This document shows positions 36,359 through 45,027 of a DNA stretch of 64,000 bases, piece by piece. The position numbers were made by a program, and so were the translations under genes. The first letter of the stretch is position 1; each line of letters begins with the position of its first letter. Under the pieces are notes generated by a model. That model worked only from the letters and a program-made list of their open reading frames with translations, ran no database searches and was not told where the DNA came from. Source of the DNA: CAYQSU01 sp964420325 (GTDB lineage: Bacteria; Pseudomonadota; Alphaproteobacteria; Rhodospirillales; Defluviicoccaceae); the NCBI GenBank assembly GCA_964420325.1, contig CAYQSU010000011.1:4680-68679 (forward strand), read 5' to 3'.

Positions 36359-37239
36359 AACGCATTGGCCTCGCGGTAGCCGGAATCGCCGTCGTCGTTG
36401 CCGGCATTCTCGGGTTCGGCGCCATGTTCACGGTTCACCAGACCGAACAGGCGCTGATCCTGCAATTCGGCAACCCTATCCGCGTCATACGGGAGCCCGG
36501 CCTGCACTTCAAGCTGCCGCTGGTTCAGAACGTCGAGTACTACGACCGACGCATCCTGTCCCTCGACCCGCCAGAGCAGGAGGTCTTGCTCTCCGACCAG
36601 AAGCGCATCAACGTCGATTCGTTCGCGCGCTTCCGCATCCTCGATCCCCTGGAGTTCCGCAAGCGAGCCGTGACGCTGGCCAACTTCATCGACGTGTTCG
36701 GCGGCAGGCTGAATTCGTCGGTGCGCGGGGAGGTGGCGAAGGTTTCGCTCGCCGATATGCTGTCCCCCGAGCGGGTGAAGGTGATGGGTCGGATCGCCGC
36801 CGAACTGAAGGCGCAGGCGCCCGACTTCGGCGTCGAGGTCATCGACGTCCGCATCGGGCGGACGGATCTCCCGGAGGCGACCAGCCAGGCGGTCTACAAC
36901 CGGATGCGCTCGGAGCGCGTCGCCCAGGCCGCGCAACTCCGTGCCGAGGGCGAGCAGGCGAAGGCTCGGATCCAGGCGGAAGCCGATCGCGACCGGACCA
37001 TCATTCTCGCCGAGGCCAACCGCCAGGCACAGATCCTACGCGGCGAAGGCGACGCTCAGCGGACACTCATCCTCAACGACGCGTACGGCCGCGACCCCGA
37101 GTTCTTCGACTTCTACCGATCTCTCGAGGCCTACTCCGCTTTGCAGGGCGAGGGCACGACGATGGTCCTGTCCCCCGATTCGGACTTCTTCCGTTTCTTC
37201 TTCAACGAGTCGGGCGTGTCCGCCTCGCCACGACGGTGA
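36355..37239 (+). CDS. hflC: FtsH-modulating membrane protein HflC
   Basis: SPFH partner of HflK, 294 residues. N-terminal membrane anchor (GLAVAGIAVVVAGILGFGAMF), then band-7 domain with RIGRTDLPEATSQAVYNRMR and EADRDRTIILAEANRQAQ, characteristic of HflC. The GTG at 36355 overlaps the hflK stop (GTGA), so the two are co-translated in stoichiometric amounts. A DUF2065 gene follows after 45 bases. Confidence 0.95.
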   Translation: MKRIGLAVAGIAVVVAGILGFGAMFTVHQTEQALILQFGNPIRVIREPGLHFKLPLVQNVEYYDRRILSLDPPEQEVLLSDQKRINVDSFARFRILDPLEFRKRAVTLANFIDVFGGRLNSSVRGEVAKVSLADMLSPERVKVMGRIAAELKAQAPDFGVEVIDVRIGRTDLPEATSQAVYNRMRSERVAQAAQLRAEGEQAKARIQAEADRDRTIILAEANRQAQILRGEGDAQRTLILNDAYGRDPEFFDFYRSLEAYSALQGEGTTMVLSPDSDFFRFFFNESGVSASPRR

Positions 37240-37284
37240 GCCGCCGATCGCCCGAGGCAGCCGGCGCGGCCTGGGGAGCGGCGG

Positions 37285-37470
37285 TTGGCCGACCTGATCG
37301 CGGCACTCGGTCTCGCCTTGGTCATCGAGGGCGGGGCCTATACCCTCTTTCCGGCGACGATGAAGCGACTGATGATGCAGGTTGTCGGCCAGCCATCCGG
37401 CAACCTCAGATCCGCTGGCTTGGTGGCAGTCGCGCTTGGCCTGCTGGTGGTGTGGGTGGTAAGGGGATAG
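37285..37470 (+). CDS. DUF2065 family small membrane protein (YjeT-like)
   Basis: A 61-residue protein with two hydrophobic helices (LIAALGLALVIEGGAYTLFP and LVAVALGLLVVWVV), matching DUF2065. In enteric bacteria and elsewhere it follows hflKC, as here. TTG start at 37285 supported by GGGGAG six bases upstream. Role unknown, probably an accessory of the HflKC/FtsH membrane complex. Confidence 0.85.
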   Translation: MADLIAALGLALVIEGGAYTLFPATMKRLMMQVVGQPSGNLRSAGLVAVALGLLVVWVVRG

Positions 37471-37511
37471 CAAGACCGCTCTGGCTTGTTTGGTGAAGGG
37501 AGACGACAGGC

Positions 37512-38990
37512 GTGAGACCAGCACACGTCCATCCTGCGATGGCGAGCCCAGGGCTTCGGGGCGTCGCCGCCGCACTGTTTGCCCTGGCATTGATGGCGCC
37601 ATGGACGGGGGCCGGCGCGCGCACGGCACCGGACAGCTTTGCCGAGCTCGCAGCCGGCCTGCTGCCGGCGGTGGTCAACATCTCGACGTCCCAGGTGGTG
37701 GAGGGGACGCCAGGGATCGAGATGCCGATGGTGCCACCGGGCTCGCCGTTCGAAGAGTTCTTCAAGGAGTTCTTCGAGCGCGGCCAGCCCCAGCAGCGCC
37801 GTCGGGCGACCTCGCTCGGTTCCGGTTTCGTCGTTGACGCCGAGGGTTACATCGTCACCAACAACCATGTCATTCAGGACGCCGACGAGATCACCGTCAC
37901 GCTCCACGACGAGACGCGGGTTGCCGCCGAGGTCGTCGGCCGCGACCCGAAGACGGACATCGCGGTGCTGAAGATCCAACCGCCGGTCAAGCTCTCGCCC
38001 GTCCGGTTCGGCGATTCCGACAAGGTCCGGGTCGGCGACTGGGTGATTGCCATCGGCAATCCCTTCGGCTTCGGTGGAACGGTGACCGCCGGGATCATCT
38101 CGGCGCGCGGCCGTGACATCCAGGCCGGTCCCTACGACGACTTCCTGCAGACCGACGCGTCCATCAACCGCGGAAACTCGGGCGGTCCGATGTTCAACCT
38201 CGACGGCGAGGTCGTCGGCATCGCCACCGCCATCTTCTCGCCGTCCGGCGGCAGCATCGGTATCGGTTTCGCCATTCCTTCCAGCGCCGCCCAGCCGGTG
38301 ATCCGTCAGCTCGTCGAGCATGGAGAGGTGCGCCGCGGATGGCTCGGCGTGCGCATCCAGACCGTCACCGACGAGATCGCGGAAAGCCTCGGCATGAAGG
38401 AGGCGGTCGGCGCCCTGGTCGCCGACGTCATCGAAGGCGGCCCGGCGGCGCAGGGCAGAGTCAAGCGGCGGGACGTCGTCCTCGAATTCGACGGCAAGAA
38501 GATCCGGGACATGCGGAGCCTGCCGCGCATCGTTGCGGATACGGAGGTAGGCAGGACAGTCGCGCTCAAGCTCTGGCGCGACAACGGCGAGGTGACCGTC
38601 AACGTCGAGGTCGGCTCCCTCGAGGAAGGCGAGGAGAAACTGGCGGAGCGAGCGCCCGACCAGCCGGAGGCCGTGGCGGCTCTCGCCATCGACCGTCTCG
38701 GCCTTACGCTCTCCCAGCTCGACGACACGCTTCGGGAGCGCTTCCAGTTGGGTGACGATGCCGACGGCGTCGTCGTCACCGAGGTGGCGCCCGACGGACC
38801 CGCCAGCGCCAGGGGCATTCGCCCCGGTGATGTGATCGTCGAGGTCAGCCAGGAGGAGATCGCCTCGCCGCGCGACGTCGCGAATAAGGTCGACGAGGCG
38901 GCGAAGGAGGGGCGCAAGTCCGTGCTGCTGCTGGTCGAAGGCCAGGGCGGGCTGCGCTTCGTGGCCGTGCGTCTCGCCGACAAGGGCTAG
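37512..38990 (+). CDS. degP: DegP/Do-family periplasmic serine protease
   Basis: A 492-residue trypsin-like protease-chaperone. Signal peptide, then protease domain with triad H119 (TNNHV), D149 (KTDIAVLK) and S223 (GNSGGP), followed by two PDZ domains (about 285-375 and 400-490, with GWLGVRIQ and PDGPASARGIRPGDVI). Degrades misfolded envelope proteins. GTG at 37512 follows a GGGAGA site; an ATG at 37539 (residue 10) is an alternative. It follows hflK-hflC-DUF2065 by 41 bases, in a proteolysis operon. Confidence 0.95.
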   Translation: MRPAHVHPAMASPGLRGVAAALFALALMAPWTGAGARTAPDSFAELAAGLLPAVVNISTSQVVEGTPGIEMPMVPPGSPFEEFFKEFFERGQPQQRRRATSLGSGFVVDAEGYIVTNNHVIQDADEITVTLHDETRVAAEVVGRDPKTDIAVLKIQPPVKLSPVRFGDSDKVRVGDWVIAIGNPFGFGGTVTAGIISARGRDIQAGPYDDFLQTDASINRGNSGGPMFNLDGEVVGIATAIFSPSGGSIGIGFAIPSSAAQPVIRQLVEHGEVRRGWLGVRIQTVTDEIAESLGMKEAVGALVADVIEGGPAAQGRVKRRDVVLEFDGKKIRDMRSLPRIVADTEVGRTVALKLWRDNGEVTVNVEVGSLEEGEEKLAERAPDQPEAVAALAIDRLGLTLSQLDDTLRERFQLGDDADGVVVTEVAPDGPASARGIRPGDVIVEVSQEEIASPRDVANKVDEAAKEGRKSVLLLVEGQGGLRFVAVRLADKG

Positions 38991-39094
38991 GCCTGTCCGT
39001 CGCCCGGCGCAGGCGCGGCGCCGCCGGCGGCGACACCGCGGACGTGCACACGCAAGTAGGCGGCCGGCAGGGCCGCCATCGAGGGGGAAGGCCC

Positions 39095-40462
39095 ATGGGT
39101 GAGGCGATCAAGTACGTTCTCGGCGAGGACCGCATGCCGCGGTCGTGGTACAACATCGCCGCCGATCTGCCGGCGCCGTTGCCGCCGGTCCTGCATCCGG
39201 GAACCGGAGCGCCGATCGGCCCGGGCGACCTCGCGCCCCTGTTCCCGACCGCGCTGATCGCCCAGGAGATGGCCACGGAGCGCGAGATCGGGATCCCCGA
39301 GCCGGTGCGCGACGTCTACCGGCTGTGGCGGCCGACGCCGCTTTATCGCGCCCGCCGGTTCGAACGCGCCCTCGATACGCCCGCCAGGATCTTCTACAAG
39401 TACGAAGGCGTCAGCCCCACCGGCAGCCACAAGCCCAACACCTCCGTCGCCCAGGCCTTCTACAACAGGGAGGAAGGGATCCGACGCCTGACCACCGAGA
39501 CCGGCGCCGGCCAGTGGGGAACGTCTCTCGCCTTTGCCGGCTGCACCTTCGGCATTCAAGTTGACATCTACATGGTGAAGGTCAGCTTCGAGCAGAAGCC
39601 TTACCGGCGTGCGGCGATGGAAGCCTACGGCGCCCGCTGCGTGGCAAGTCCCAGCGCGGAGACGCGGTCCGGCCGCGAGATCCTTGCCGCCGATCCGAAC
39701 TGCACGGGCAGCCTCGGCATCGCGATCTCGGAAGCGGTCGAGGTCGCGGCGCAGCGGGACGACACCCATTACGCGCTCGGCAGCGTGCTCAACCACGTCC
39801 TCCTGCATCAGACGGTGATCGGGCTCGAGGCCATGGAGCAGATGGCGATGGCCGGCGACGCGCCGGACGTCATCGTCGCCTGCACCGGCGGCGGCAGCAA
39901 CTTCGCCGGCATCGTCTTCCCGTTTCTCGGACACGCGCTGCGGACCGGCCGGGCGCTCCGTATCGTTGCCGCCGAACCCGCGGCCTGCCCGACCCTGACC
40001 CGGGGCGTCTACGCATACGACTTCGGCGATACCGCCCATCTCACCCCGCTCCTGAAGATGCGCACGCTCGGTTCGACCTTCGTGCCGGCGGGAATCCATG
40101 CCGGCGGCCTGCGCTATCACGGCATGGCGCCGCTGGTCAGCCACATCCAGGAGCTCGGCCTGTTCGAGCCGAAGGCGTTCGATCAGCTGCCGTGCTTCGC
40201 CGCCGGCGTGCTGTTCGCCAAGGCGGAAGGCATCATTCCGGCACCGGAGGCCAACCATGCCGTCCAGGCGGTGGTCGAGGAGGCGCTGGCCTGCAAGCGT
40301 GAGGGCGTGTCGCGGACCATCCTGTTCAATTTGTGCGGGCACGGCCATTTCGACATGCAGGCCTACGCCGACTACTTCGCCGGCAAGCTTTCCGACCTCC
40401 CATACGGAGACGAGGCCCTCCGGAAATCGATCCGCGCGTTGCCTCAGGTGGCGGCCGGATAG
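39095..40462 (+). CDS. TrpB2-type tryptophan synthase beta-like PLP enzyme
   Basis: A 455-residue PLP enzyme of the TrpB2 class, which makes tryptophan from serine and indole without TrpA. N-terminal RMPRSWYNIAADLP and PLYRARRFERAL are characteristic of TrpB2. The PLP lysine is K113 in SPTGSHKPNTS, with the phosphate-binding loop ACTGGGSNFAG. ATG at 39095 with GAGGGGGAAG upstream. No trpA or trp operon is nearby, so it may salvage indole or act on other substrates. Followed by DUF1015 after 71 bases. Confidence 0.9.
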   Translation: MGEAIKYVLGEDRMPRSWYNIAADLPAPLPPVLHPGTGAPIGPGDLAPLFPTALIAQEMATEREIGIPEPVRDVYRLWRPTPLYRARRFERALDTPARIFYKYEGVSPTGSHKPNTSVAQAFYNREEGIRRLTTETGAGQWGTSLAFAGCTFGIQVDIYMVKVSFEQKPYRRAAMEAYGARCVASPSAETRSGREILAADPNCTGSLGIAISEAVEVAAQRDDTHYALGSVLNHVLLHQTVIGLEAMEQMAMAGDAPDVIVACTGGGSNFAGIVFPFLGHALRTGRALRIVAAEPAACPTLTRGVYAYDFGDTAHLTPLLKMRTLGSTFVPAGIHAGGLRYHGMAPLVSHIQELGLFEPKAFDQLPCFAAGVLFAKAEGIIPAPEANHAVQAVVEEALACKREGVSRTILFNLCGHGHFDMQAYADYFAGKLSDLPYGDEALRKSIRALPQVAAG

Positions 40463-40533
40463 CGTCGAACGGCAGCGATTGGCCGGCGACAACCCGTGGT
40501 CTCGCAATCCGCCCCGCGGCCGAGGAGGCACTC

Positions 40534-41781
40534 GTGACTGCCCAGCCTCTGCTCGTGCCGTTCCGGGCGCTGCGTCCGAGGCCGGATCGCGCCGCCGACG
40601 TCGCCGCCCCCCCTTATGACGTGATGACCAGCGAAGAGGCCCGCGACCTGGCCGCCGGCCGGCCCTGGAGCTTCCTTCACGTTTCCCGGCCGGAGATCGA
40701 CCTGCCCGCGGGCGCCGACCCGCACGCCCCCGAAGCCTACGCCACGGCCGCCCGGTCGATGCGGCGAATGATCGACGCCGGGGTGCTCCGCCGCGATGCC
40801 CTTGCGCGCTACTACGCCTACCGCATCACCAAGGACGATCACGTCCAGACCGGCGTCGCCGCCGCGGCGTCGACTGCCGCCTACGAGGGCGGGCGCATCC
40901 GTCGCCATGAGCTGACCCGACCGGAGAAGGAGATCGATCGGGCACGGCAGATCGAGGCGGTCGGGGCCCATACCGGCCCCGTCCTGGTGACGTATCGCCG
41001 CGACGCGACCGTGGCCGCCGCTGTTGCCGATGCCGCATCCGGAACACCCGTCGCCGACGCCAGCGTCGATGGAGCCCGACACCAGGTATGGATCATCGAG
41101 GAGGACGACGCTATCGAGGCTTTGACGCAAGCGTTCGACGGCATGAGCGCCATCTATGTCGCCGACGGGCATCACCGCGCTGGTGCCGCCGTGCGCGTTG
41201 CCAAGGGCCGCCGGGCGTCGGCGTCCGCACCTTCGGGGAACGCGGCAGATCACCGGTTTCTGGTCGTCGCCTTTCCCGACCACGAGGTCCGCATTCTCGA
41301 TTACAACCGTGTCGTCAAGGACCTCCGCGGTCTCTCGCCGGACGCCTTTCTCGCCGAGGTGCACGTCCGCTTCGAGATCGCGCCGTCGGACAGTCCGGTG
41401 CGGCCGCGACGACCGGGGGAGTTCGGCATGGTGCTCGGCGACAGGTGGTACCGGTTGACCCTGCGCCATCCCGCCTCGAGGGACGCCGGCGCCGTGCAGC
41501 GCCTCGACATCCACCTTCTCAGCGATCGCCTGCTGCGGCCGGTCCTCGGCATCGACGATCCCCGCACCGATCCTCGCATCGACTTCGTCGGCGGCGGACG
41601 CGGACTGGAAACGCTGCAGCGGATGGCGAACTCGGGCCTCTGGGCGGTGGGCTTCGCGCTTTACCCGACCGCGCTCGCTGACGTCATCGCGGTCGCCGAC
41701 GCCGGGGAGGTGATGCCGCCCAAGTCCACCTGGTTCGACCCGAAGCTCGCCGACGGCCTCGTCTCGCTGCCGCTGGAGTAA
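40534..41781 (+). CDS. DUF1015 family protein
   Basis: A 415-residue DUF1015 protein. Conserved segments are AAPPYDVMTSEEARDLA at the start, YVADGHHRAGAA near residue 207 (a conserved DGHHR motif), and LLRPVLGIDDPRTDPRIDFV near 330. GTG start at 40534 with GAGGAGG upstream. DUF1015 proteins often sit beside serine/phosphoserine genes in other genomes; here the neighbour is trpB2, which uses serine. No experimental function is known to me. Confidence 0.85.
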   Translation: MTAQPLLVPFRALRPRPDRAADVAAPPYDVMTSEEARDLAAGRPWSFLHVSRPEIDLPAGADPHAPEAYATAARSMRRMIDAGVLRRDALARYYAYRITKDDHVQTGVAAAASTAAYEGGRIRRHELTRPEKEIDRARQIEAVGAHTGPVLVTYRRDATVAAAVADAASGTPVADASVDGARHQVWIIEEDDAIEALTQAFDGMSAIYVADGHHRAGAAVRVAKGRRASASAPSGNAADHRFLVVAFPDHEVRILDYNRVVKDLRGLSPDAFLAEVHVRFEIAPSDSPVRPRRPGEFGMVLGDRWYRLTLRHPASRDAGAVQRLDIHLLSDRLLRPVLGIDDPRTDPRIDFVGGGRGLETLQRMANSGLWAVGFALYPTALADVIAVADAGEVMPPKSTWFDPKLADGLVSLPLE

Positions 41782-41999
41782 GCCGAGAGCCGGCGAGCCC
41801 CGGCAACGGATGCGAGTTGAGCGGATGCCCAGCGCGGCCTCGGCTTTGGACATCGCCGGCATGGCGGAGGCATTGCCACAATATCGCCTCATTCCGGCAT
41901 CAACCTTACCCAATTAGGTGAAGACCAGCCCACAGGATGCCCACGTCGCGACGGTGTTTGCGACGTCCGCGATGCAATGAACGGAGGGACTTGCACGGA
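41782..41999. other. Intergenic region after DUF1015
   Basis: No gene, terminator or repeat of note beyond a weak GCCGG/CCGGC stem at 41790-41805. It is moderately AT-richer around 41880-41925. Confidence 0.3.
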
Positions 42000-42140
42000 A
42001 TGCGCCACTGTTTTCGCGATCTTTGGCACCAGCCGTCGCCGTCGGCGGCACCCGGCCCCGCGGTTGAGCTCGGCATCGTCGCGGTCTTCGCCATTGCCGC
42101 GTTGGCTGCCTCGCTGATCGGAACCTTTCCCCACCTCTGA
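42000..42140 (+). CDS. Possible small single-pass membrane protein
   Basis: A 46-residue open frame whose second half (AVELGIVAVFAIAALAASLI) is a plausible transmembrane helix. The ATG at 42000 has GGAGGG 12-16 bases upstream, somewhat far. Unknown and speculative: the hydrophobic run may arise by chance in a GC-rich region. It converges with cysS, 31 bases between stops. Confidence 0.35.
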   Translation: MRHCFRDLWHQPSPSAAPGPAVELGIVAVFAIAALAASLIGTFPHL

Positions 42141-42171
42141 ACGGTTGGCGGCGGCCGAGGTCTCCGGGCGT

Positions 42172-43551
42172 TCAGCCCCGCCGCCAGATCGTTCCGCCGG
42201 CGCCGTCCTCGAGCACGATGCCCTTGTCGCCGAGCTCCGCCCGGATGGCGTCCGCGGTCGCGAAGTCCCTTGCCTTGCGGGCCGCGGCGCGGCGGGCGAT
42301 GAGCGCCTCGATCTCCTCTTCCGCGAGGACCTCGCTTCCCGCCGGCTGCCAGCGGAACCAGGCCTCTGGGTCCTGCTGAAGGAGGCCGAGAAGGCTTCCC
42401 GCGGCAACGAGTCGCCCCTTGAGGACGGCGCGTTCGCGGCCGGCTGCCTTGTTGAGCCCAGCCACCAGCTCGTGCATGTGCGAGAGCGCCTGCGGCGTGT
42501 TGAGATCGTCGCACAGCGCCGTCATCACCGCCTCGGGGATCTCCTCGGCGGGCTCTCTGGCCGTATCCCCTGCCTGGCGGAGAGCGCCGTACATGCGATC
42601 GAGCGTGTGGCGGGCCTGCGCGACGCCGTCGCGGGTGAAGTCCAGCGGCTGGCGATAGTGGGTCTGCAGCAGCACGAGGCGGACGGCCTCACCGGGGAAC
42701 GTCCTCAGCAGGTCGTGGACGGTGTAGAAGTTGCCGAGGCTCTTCGACATCTTCTCGCCTTCGACCATCAGGTAGCCGTTGTGCACCCAGTAGCGGACGA
42801 ACGGCCGCCCGGCATGCGCGCAGACGCTCTGGGCGATCTCGTTCTCGTGGTGGGGAAAGATCAGATCCTGGCCGCCGCCGTGGATATCGAACGTTTCGCC
42901 CAGGTACCTGGTGCTCATCGCCGAGCATTCGATGTGCCAGCCGGGGCGGCCGCGGCCCCACGGCGAGGGCCAGCCCGGCACCTCCGCCGACGACGGTTTC
43001 CACAGCACGAAATCGGCGGGATCCTGCTTGTAGGGAGCCACCTCGACGCGCGCGCCGGCGATCATCTCCTCGCGATCGCGCCCTGAAAGCACGCCGTAGC
43101 GCTGCCATGAGGGCACGCTGAACAAGACGTGTCCGTCGGCGACGTAGGCGTGGCCGGCCGCGATCAGCGAGTCGATCATGGCGATCATCTCGGCGATGTG
43201 CTCGGTCGCACGCGGCTCGTGGTCCGGATCGAGCGCGCCCAGCGCCGCCATGTCTTCGTGAAACGCCGCCGTGGTCCGCCGCGTGATCGAGGCGATCGGC
43301 TCTGCCGTCTCCTCGTGCGCCTTGATGATCTTGTCGTCGACATCGGTGATGTTGCGGACATAGGTGACGGCCTCGAACAGGCGCCGAAGCAGGCGGTAGA
43401 GCACGTCGAAGACGACGACCGGGCGGGCGTTGCCGATGTGCGCGTAGTCGTAGACGGTGGGACCGCACACGTACATGCCGACGCGCCCGGGTCGGAGCGG
43501 CACGAACTCGTCCTTGCGACGGGTCAACGTATTGTAAAGGTGGAGCGCCAT
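42172..43551 (-). CDS. cysS: Cysteinyl-tRNA synthetase
   Basis: A 459-residue class I synthetase attaching cysteine to tRNA-Cys. The HIGH motif variant HIGN ([10 protein letters not shown]), zinc ligands starting with [10 protein letters not shown] and [18 protein letters not shown], and KMSKS ([10 protein letters not shown]) are intact. ATG at 43551 gives the standard [14 protein letters not shown]-terminus. Length matches. It stands alone on the minus strand. Confidence 0.97.
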   Translation of the reverse strand: MALHLYNTLTRRKDEFVPLRPGRVGMYVCGPTVYDYAHIGNARPVVVFDVLYRLLRRLFEAVTYVRNITDVDDKIIKAHEETAEPIASITRRTTAAFHEDMAALGALDPDHEPRATEHIAEMIAMIDSLIAAGHAYVADGHVLFSVPSWQRYGVLSGRDREEMIAGARVEVAPYKQDPADFVLWKPSSAEVPGWPSPWGRGRPGWHIECSAMSTRYLGETFDIHGGGQDLIFPHHENEIAQSVCAHAGRPFVRYWVHNGYLMVEGEKMSKSLGNFYTVHDLLRTFPGEAVRLVLLQTHYRQPLDFTRDGVAQARHTLDRMYGALRQAGDTAREPAEEIPEAVMTALCDDLNTPQALSHMHELVAGLNKAAGRERAVLKGRLVAAGSLLGLLQQDPEAWFRWQPAGSEVLAEEEIEALIARRAAARKARDFATADAIRAELGDKGIVLEDGAGGTIWRRG

Positions 43552-43694
43552 GGGATCCGGTCGGCGGCTGCGGCCCGGTGGGGATGGATGCAGGCGGTGA
43601 CGGGTAGCAAAGATTCGCGCCGAGGTCCACCCCCGGTTATGCGGCCTGTCTGCAGCCGGAGAGCAGCACACCCGCCGCGGACCGCGGAACCGCC

Positions 43695-44909
43695 CTACAG
43701 ACCGACCTCCCGCGACGCCCGCCCCGCCGACTTCTGCACGACGATGCGAAAGCTCTCGAGAGCAGCGGTCTCGCCCATGGCATGGGCGGTCGACCACAGG
43801 TAGAGGCGGAACAGCCGAACCGTGTGCTCGCCGAAGTCTCTGGCCAGCCGTTCCGCCGCCGCCTCGAGCCTTCGCGCCCACGCCGTCAGGGTGAGAAAGT
43901 AGCTGTGGCGGTCGTTGTGCACGGCAACGATCTCGAACGGGCTCTGGTTCACCGCCTCGATCAGACCCGGCATGTGCACCGGCGAATGGTTGCCCGGAAA
44001 GACGTGGCGGTAGGCGAACGACGGGATGTCGAACTTCTCGCGCGTCGCCGCGAAGTCCATGTAGACGCGGCCATGGGGTCGCACCAGCGCGTCCATCCGT
44101 GCGAGGAATCGCCTGTAGTCGGGTAGATGCTCCATCACTCCGAGAATCACGGCGGCATCGAACGGCTCACTCCGCGCGTACTCGAAGACGTTGCAGAGAA
44201 CTGGCGTCAGCGTGCCCGGCCCCGGGCAGTCGGCAGCGACGCCGGCGAGGTAGCGTTCCTGCTCCCGCGACACCGTCAACATGGTGACGTGCGCGCCGGC
44301 CGAGGCGGCATGGCGGGCGAACGACCCCCAGCCGGCGCCGACGTCGAGGATCCGGCTGCCCGGGCCGACGCGACAGATCTCGCGGATGTAGTCGAGCTTG
44401 TTGGCAGCGGCCTCCTCCAGGCTCTCGGTCCCGCTCTTGAACAGCGCCTGTGAGTAGAGACGGTGATGGTGATCGAGGAAGCTGAAATAGAACTCGTTGC
44501 CGTGGTCGTAGTGCCTCGGCGTGTTGCGGTTGTCGACGCCGATCTGACCGCGCAGCCGAGGCAGCAGGAATCGCCACAGCGACAAGAGCGGATGCCTGTC
44601 GGCGAGAAAGCGACGGAACGACATCAGCGTCAGGAAGTCACCTTCGACGTCGATCTCGCCGGCGAGATAGGCTTCGCCGATGGCAAGCTCGTCGAGCGCC
44701 GCGAGCGCCCGTTCGCCCGCAGCGGTGCGAACGACGACCCGGAACGCCGGGTTGATCGCCACCCGTTCGGCGCTGTCCGAGGCAGTACCGCCAAGTTGTT
44801 CGACGTGACCGTCGGCGAACACGATCTCGAAAGGCGGAACGACGTCGTCCCTCAGCCTTCTGCCGATCGCGGACAGGATGCGGGAGCGTCCCGGAACGAC
44901 TGTCGGCAT
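43695..44909 (-). CDS. Cyclopropane-fatty-acyl-phospholipid synthase-like methyltransferase
   Basis: A 404-residue SAM-dependent methyltransferase of the CFA synthase family. SAM motif I is [16 protein letters not shown], preceded by the family lipid segment [14 protein letters not shown] and ending with [17 protein letters not shown] enzymes add a methylene bridge to unsaturated acyl chains in membranes, but many paralogues act on other lipids. Start chosen as the ATG at 44909, just before VVPGRSRIL; further in-frame ATGs at 44954 (MDRRPPTK) and 44969 are weaker. Isolated between cysS and the large cyclase gene. Confidence 0.85.
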   Translation of the reverse strand: MPTVVPGRSRILSAIGRRLRDDVVPPFEIVFADGHVEQLGGTASDSAERVAINPAFRVVVRTAAGERALAALDELAIGEAYLAGEIDVEGDFLTLMSFRRFLADRHPLLSLWRFLLPRLRGQIGVDNRNTPRHYDHGNEFYFSFLDHHHRLYSQALFKSGTESLEEAAANKLDYIREICRVGPGSRILDVGAGWGSFARHAASAGAHVTMLTVSREQERYLAGVAADCPGPGTLTPVLCNVFEYARSEPFDAAVILGVMEHLPDYRRFLARMDALVRPHGRVYMDFAATREKFDIPSFAYRHVFPGNHSPVHMPGLIEAVNQSPFEIVAVHNDRHSYFLTLTAWARRLEAAAERLARDFGEHTVRLFRLYLWSTAHAMGETAALESFRIVVQKSAGRASREVGL

Positions 44910-45027
44910 CTTTGATCCCCCAGCGCGGTTCTTCGTTGGCGGACGTCGGTCCATTCTATCAGGACTCACCGCCGACGTCAGACGCTGTCGCGGGCGTGGT
45001 GCCGCTCGCCGGCGACGGGGCCCAGGG

